Assembly: GCF_902806685.2 (NCBI RefSeq)
Contig: NC_048556.1
Span: forward strand, 1,922,001 to 1,986,000
Source: Maniola hyperantus
Taxonomy: Eukaryota; Arthropoda; Insecta; Lepidoptera; Nymphalidae
Length of the DNA: 64,000 nucleotides
Direction of reading: 5' to 3'
The notes under the pieces are model-generated. The model did not search any database, was not told the origin of the DNA, and saw nothing but the letters and a program-made list of their open reading frames with translations. Positions 62,692-64,000 of this stretch are shown one piece after another (the stretch's first letter is position 1; each line of letters starts with the position of its first letter). The translations under genes and the position numbers were made by a program.

Positions 62692-62850
62692 AGCTACACA
62701 GTGTGACGATCGCAATCGCCTCACTGGCCAGCAATACTGGCTGGAATGCATTGTTGTAGAAATAATGCCATAAATTTTATTCAGTCAATCACATCAAATG
62801 AGATTATAGCACTGATTGATGGAGATTTTTCGTAATCGATCACCGTACCT
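62692..62850. mobile_element. MITE, CAATCGCAATTG family, diverged
   Basis: GTGACGATCGCAATCGCCTC, GGCTGGAATGCATTGTTGTA and ATCAAATGAGATTATAGCAC resemble 14760-14935. Confidence 0.55.
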
Positions 62851-63735
62851 ACACTTACAGCGTGCCACCGATTTTTAGCTAAGTACCTAGGTACTTTAGA
62901 GGGAAGCTGAAGTCCTGATTTTTCATTTTAGGGCCTAGCAATCCTCGTAACACTATACAAACCAGTCGTAATTGAAAAAAAATTAAAACCACGACTGCCT
63001 TTCAAAAAATGAACTAAAAATTTAAATTATTCTTATTAGAAAATGGCACCATACAGCCACCACGTAGATTTTTTTTCAAAAAAAATTATTGCCAGTGTCA
63101 CATGGTTAACGATATTTCATACATCCAAATCTAATTTAGCATATTTAGAAATAATGGTGGAATAAAAACTCACTTATACCTAGTATCTACCTAGTATCAT
63201 AACTCTATGATAGTATCTACATTCTACATGATCCCTGAAATATTAAGCTCATTTTTTGGGCTGTTTTTACGATAAAAAATATGACTGTTTCACTAGTTTC
63301 AATTCGAAAATGTTATCAAAAACATTCGAAATTCAATTCTCAGTCCCAAGATTAGTGTTGAAAGGAAGGATTGCAAATCAGGGTGCTCCCGAGTCCAGAC
63401 CACCAAAAAAACATGTGGCTATCTAGACGATATATAAAAATACATATGAGATATAACTAGGCCTAATGATAAAAATTTTAAAACAATAAAACATACAGAA
63501 AAACTTATCACTAAAAAAGTTTCACTAGTCATCAAGCTCACACTATTTTACCACTTCTATAGGTACGTATTCCTAATTAATGATATGGACTGAAAATTGC
63601 TTCTAAATTCTCTTTCGTTATCAAATAAGCACAAAGTGCTAATAGATAGTAAAATAATGATGGACAGCCATTTTATGAAATGGTGTTCATTGTCCATCAC
63701 CATAAATGATCCTATGTATAATGTAGATAAGCGTA
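62851..63735. other. AT-rich non-coding
   Basis: No feature recognised. The minus-strand ORF 63886-63557 overlaps the next SINE and is not a gene. Confidence 0.5.
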
Positions 63736-63737
63736 GT

Positions 63738-64000
63738 GATGGCCTAGTGGTTAGTACGTCCACCTTCTTATCGGGAGGTTGGGGGTTCGATCCCGGGCAC
63801 GCATGCACTAACTTTTCGGAGTTATATGCGTTTTTGAATATCACTTGCTTTACCGGTGAAGGAAAACATCGTGAGGAAACCTGCATGCCTGAGAGTTCTT
63901 CATGTTCTCAAAGATGTGTGAAGTCTGCCAATTGGACCGGCGTGGTAGGCTATGATCTTAACCCTTCTCGACAACGCTCTACAAAGCCGGAATCTAATTC
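63738..64000 (+). repeat. SINE-Arg, then MITE scrap at window edge
   Basis: TGATGGCCTAGTGGTTAGTA, GTTCGATCCCGGGCACGCAT and AAAACATCGTGAGGAAACCT up to about 63965. GACAACGCTCTACAAAGCCG at the very end belongs to the MITE family of 7498. Confidence 0.85.

Overview
The window looks like nuclear DNA of a butterfly or moth. It is AT-rich and intron- or intergenic-like. It is packed with short interspersed repeats that I associate with Lepidoptera: the family beginning GATGCCCGCGACTTCGTCCGCG, the family running from CCGGCCAAGTGCGAGTC to GGAACCCTAAAAA, and tRNA-derived SINEs. RTE- and jockey/CR1-type LINE scraps and many fold-back MITEs are also present. I found no convincing host protein-coding exon and no functional tRNA, rRNA or CRISPR. 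Family names used below: A1/A2/A3 (variants sharing the GATGCCCGCGACTTCG head), B (the GGAACCCTAAAAA family), SINE-Arg, SINE-Phe and SINE-Leu (named from the tRNA-like head), LINE-K (3' end coding AVETLGP...QRGNAASILGT), LINE-T (ends in ATTCT repeats) and RTE.

Layout. 1-30139: repeat-rich, non-coding flank with several CpG-rich, promoter-like patches. 30140-45215: one 15.1-kb Ty3/gypsy-type LTR retroelement. 45216-64000: more repeat mosaic, with two hAT-type MITEs still carrying exact 8-bp target duplications.

The retroelement is the main find. Its two LTRs are 5,212 and 5,202 bp, exceptionally long and longer than the 4,662-bp internal region. They start TGTAAC, end GTTACA, and the element is bounded by a 4-bp duplication ACCT inside an older SINE-Arg. 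The only LTR differences I found are in homopolymer lengths, so insertion appears very recent. Internally there is a tRNA-His-type primer binding site, a gag ORF, an overlapping ORF with a G-patch, an aspartic protease and half a reverse transcriptase, and then an integrase missing its N-terminus. One deletion has removed YxDD, RNase H and the integrase zinc finger, so this copy must have been mobilised in trans or broken after insertion.

Each LTR carries a complete-looking RNA polymerase II core promoter (TATA at -30, initiator TCAGTT, DPE AGTCG at exactly +28). Thirty-four nt downstream is a small ORF for a secreted, furin-site-containing, four-cysteine peptide that ends on a perfect splice donor. 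A strong splice acceptor lies just before gag. The LTR also contains a captured SINE-Phe, a family A fragment, a long poly(A) tract and several tandem arrays, including a 352-bp unit rich in hairpins. Together this suggests a retroelement whose transcript begins with a secreted-peptide exon and can splice out a 4.75-kb structured leader. That model is inference, but its sequence elements are visible.
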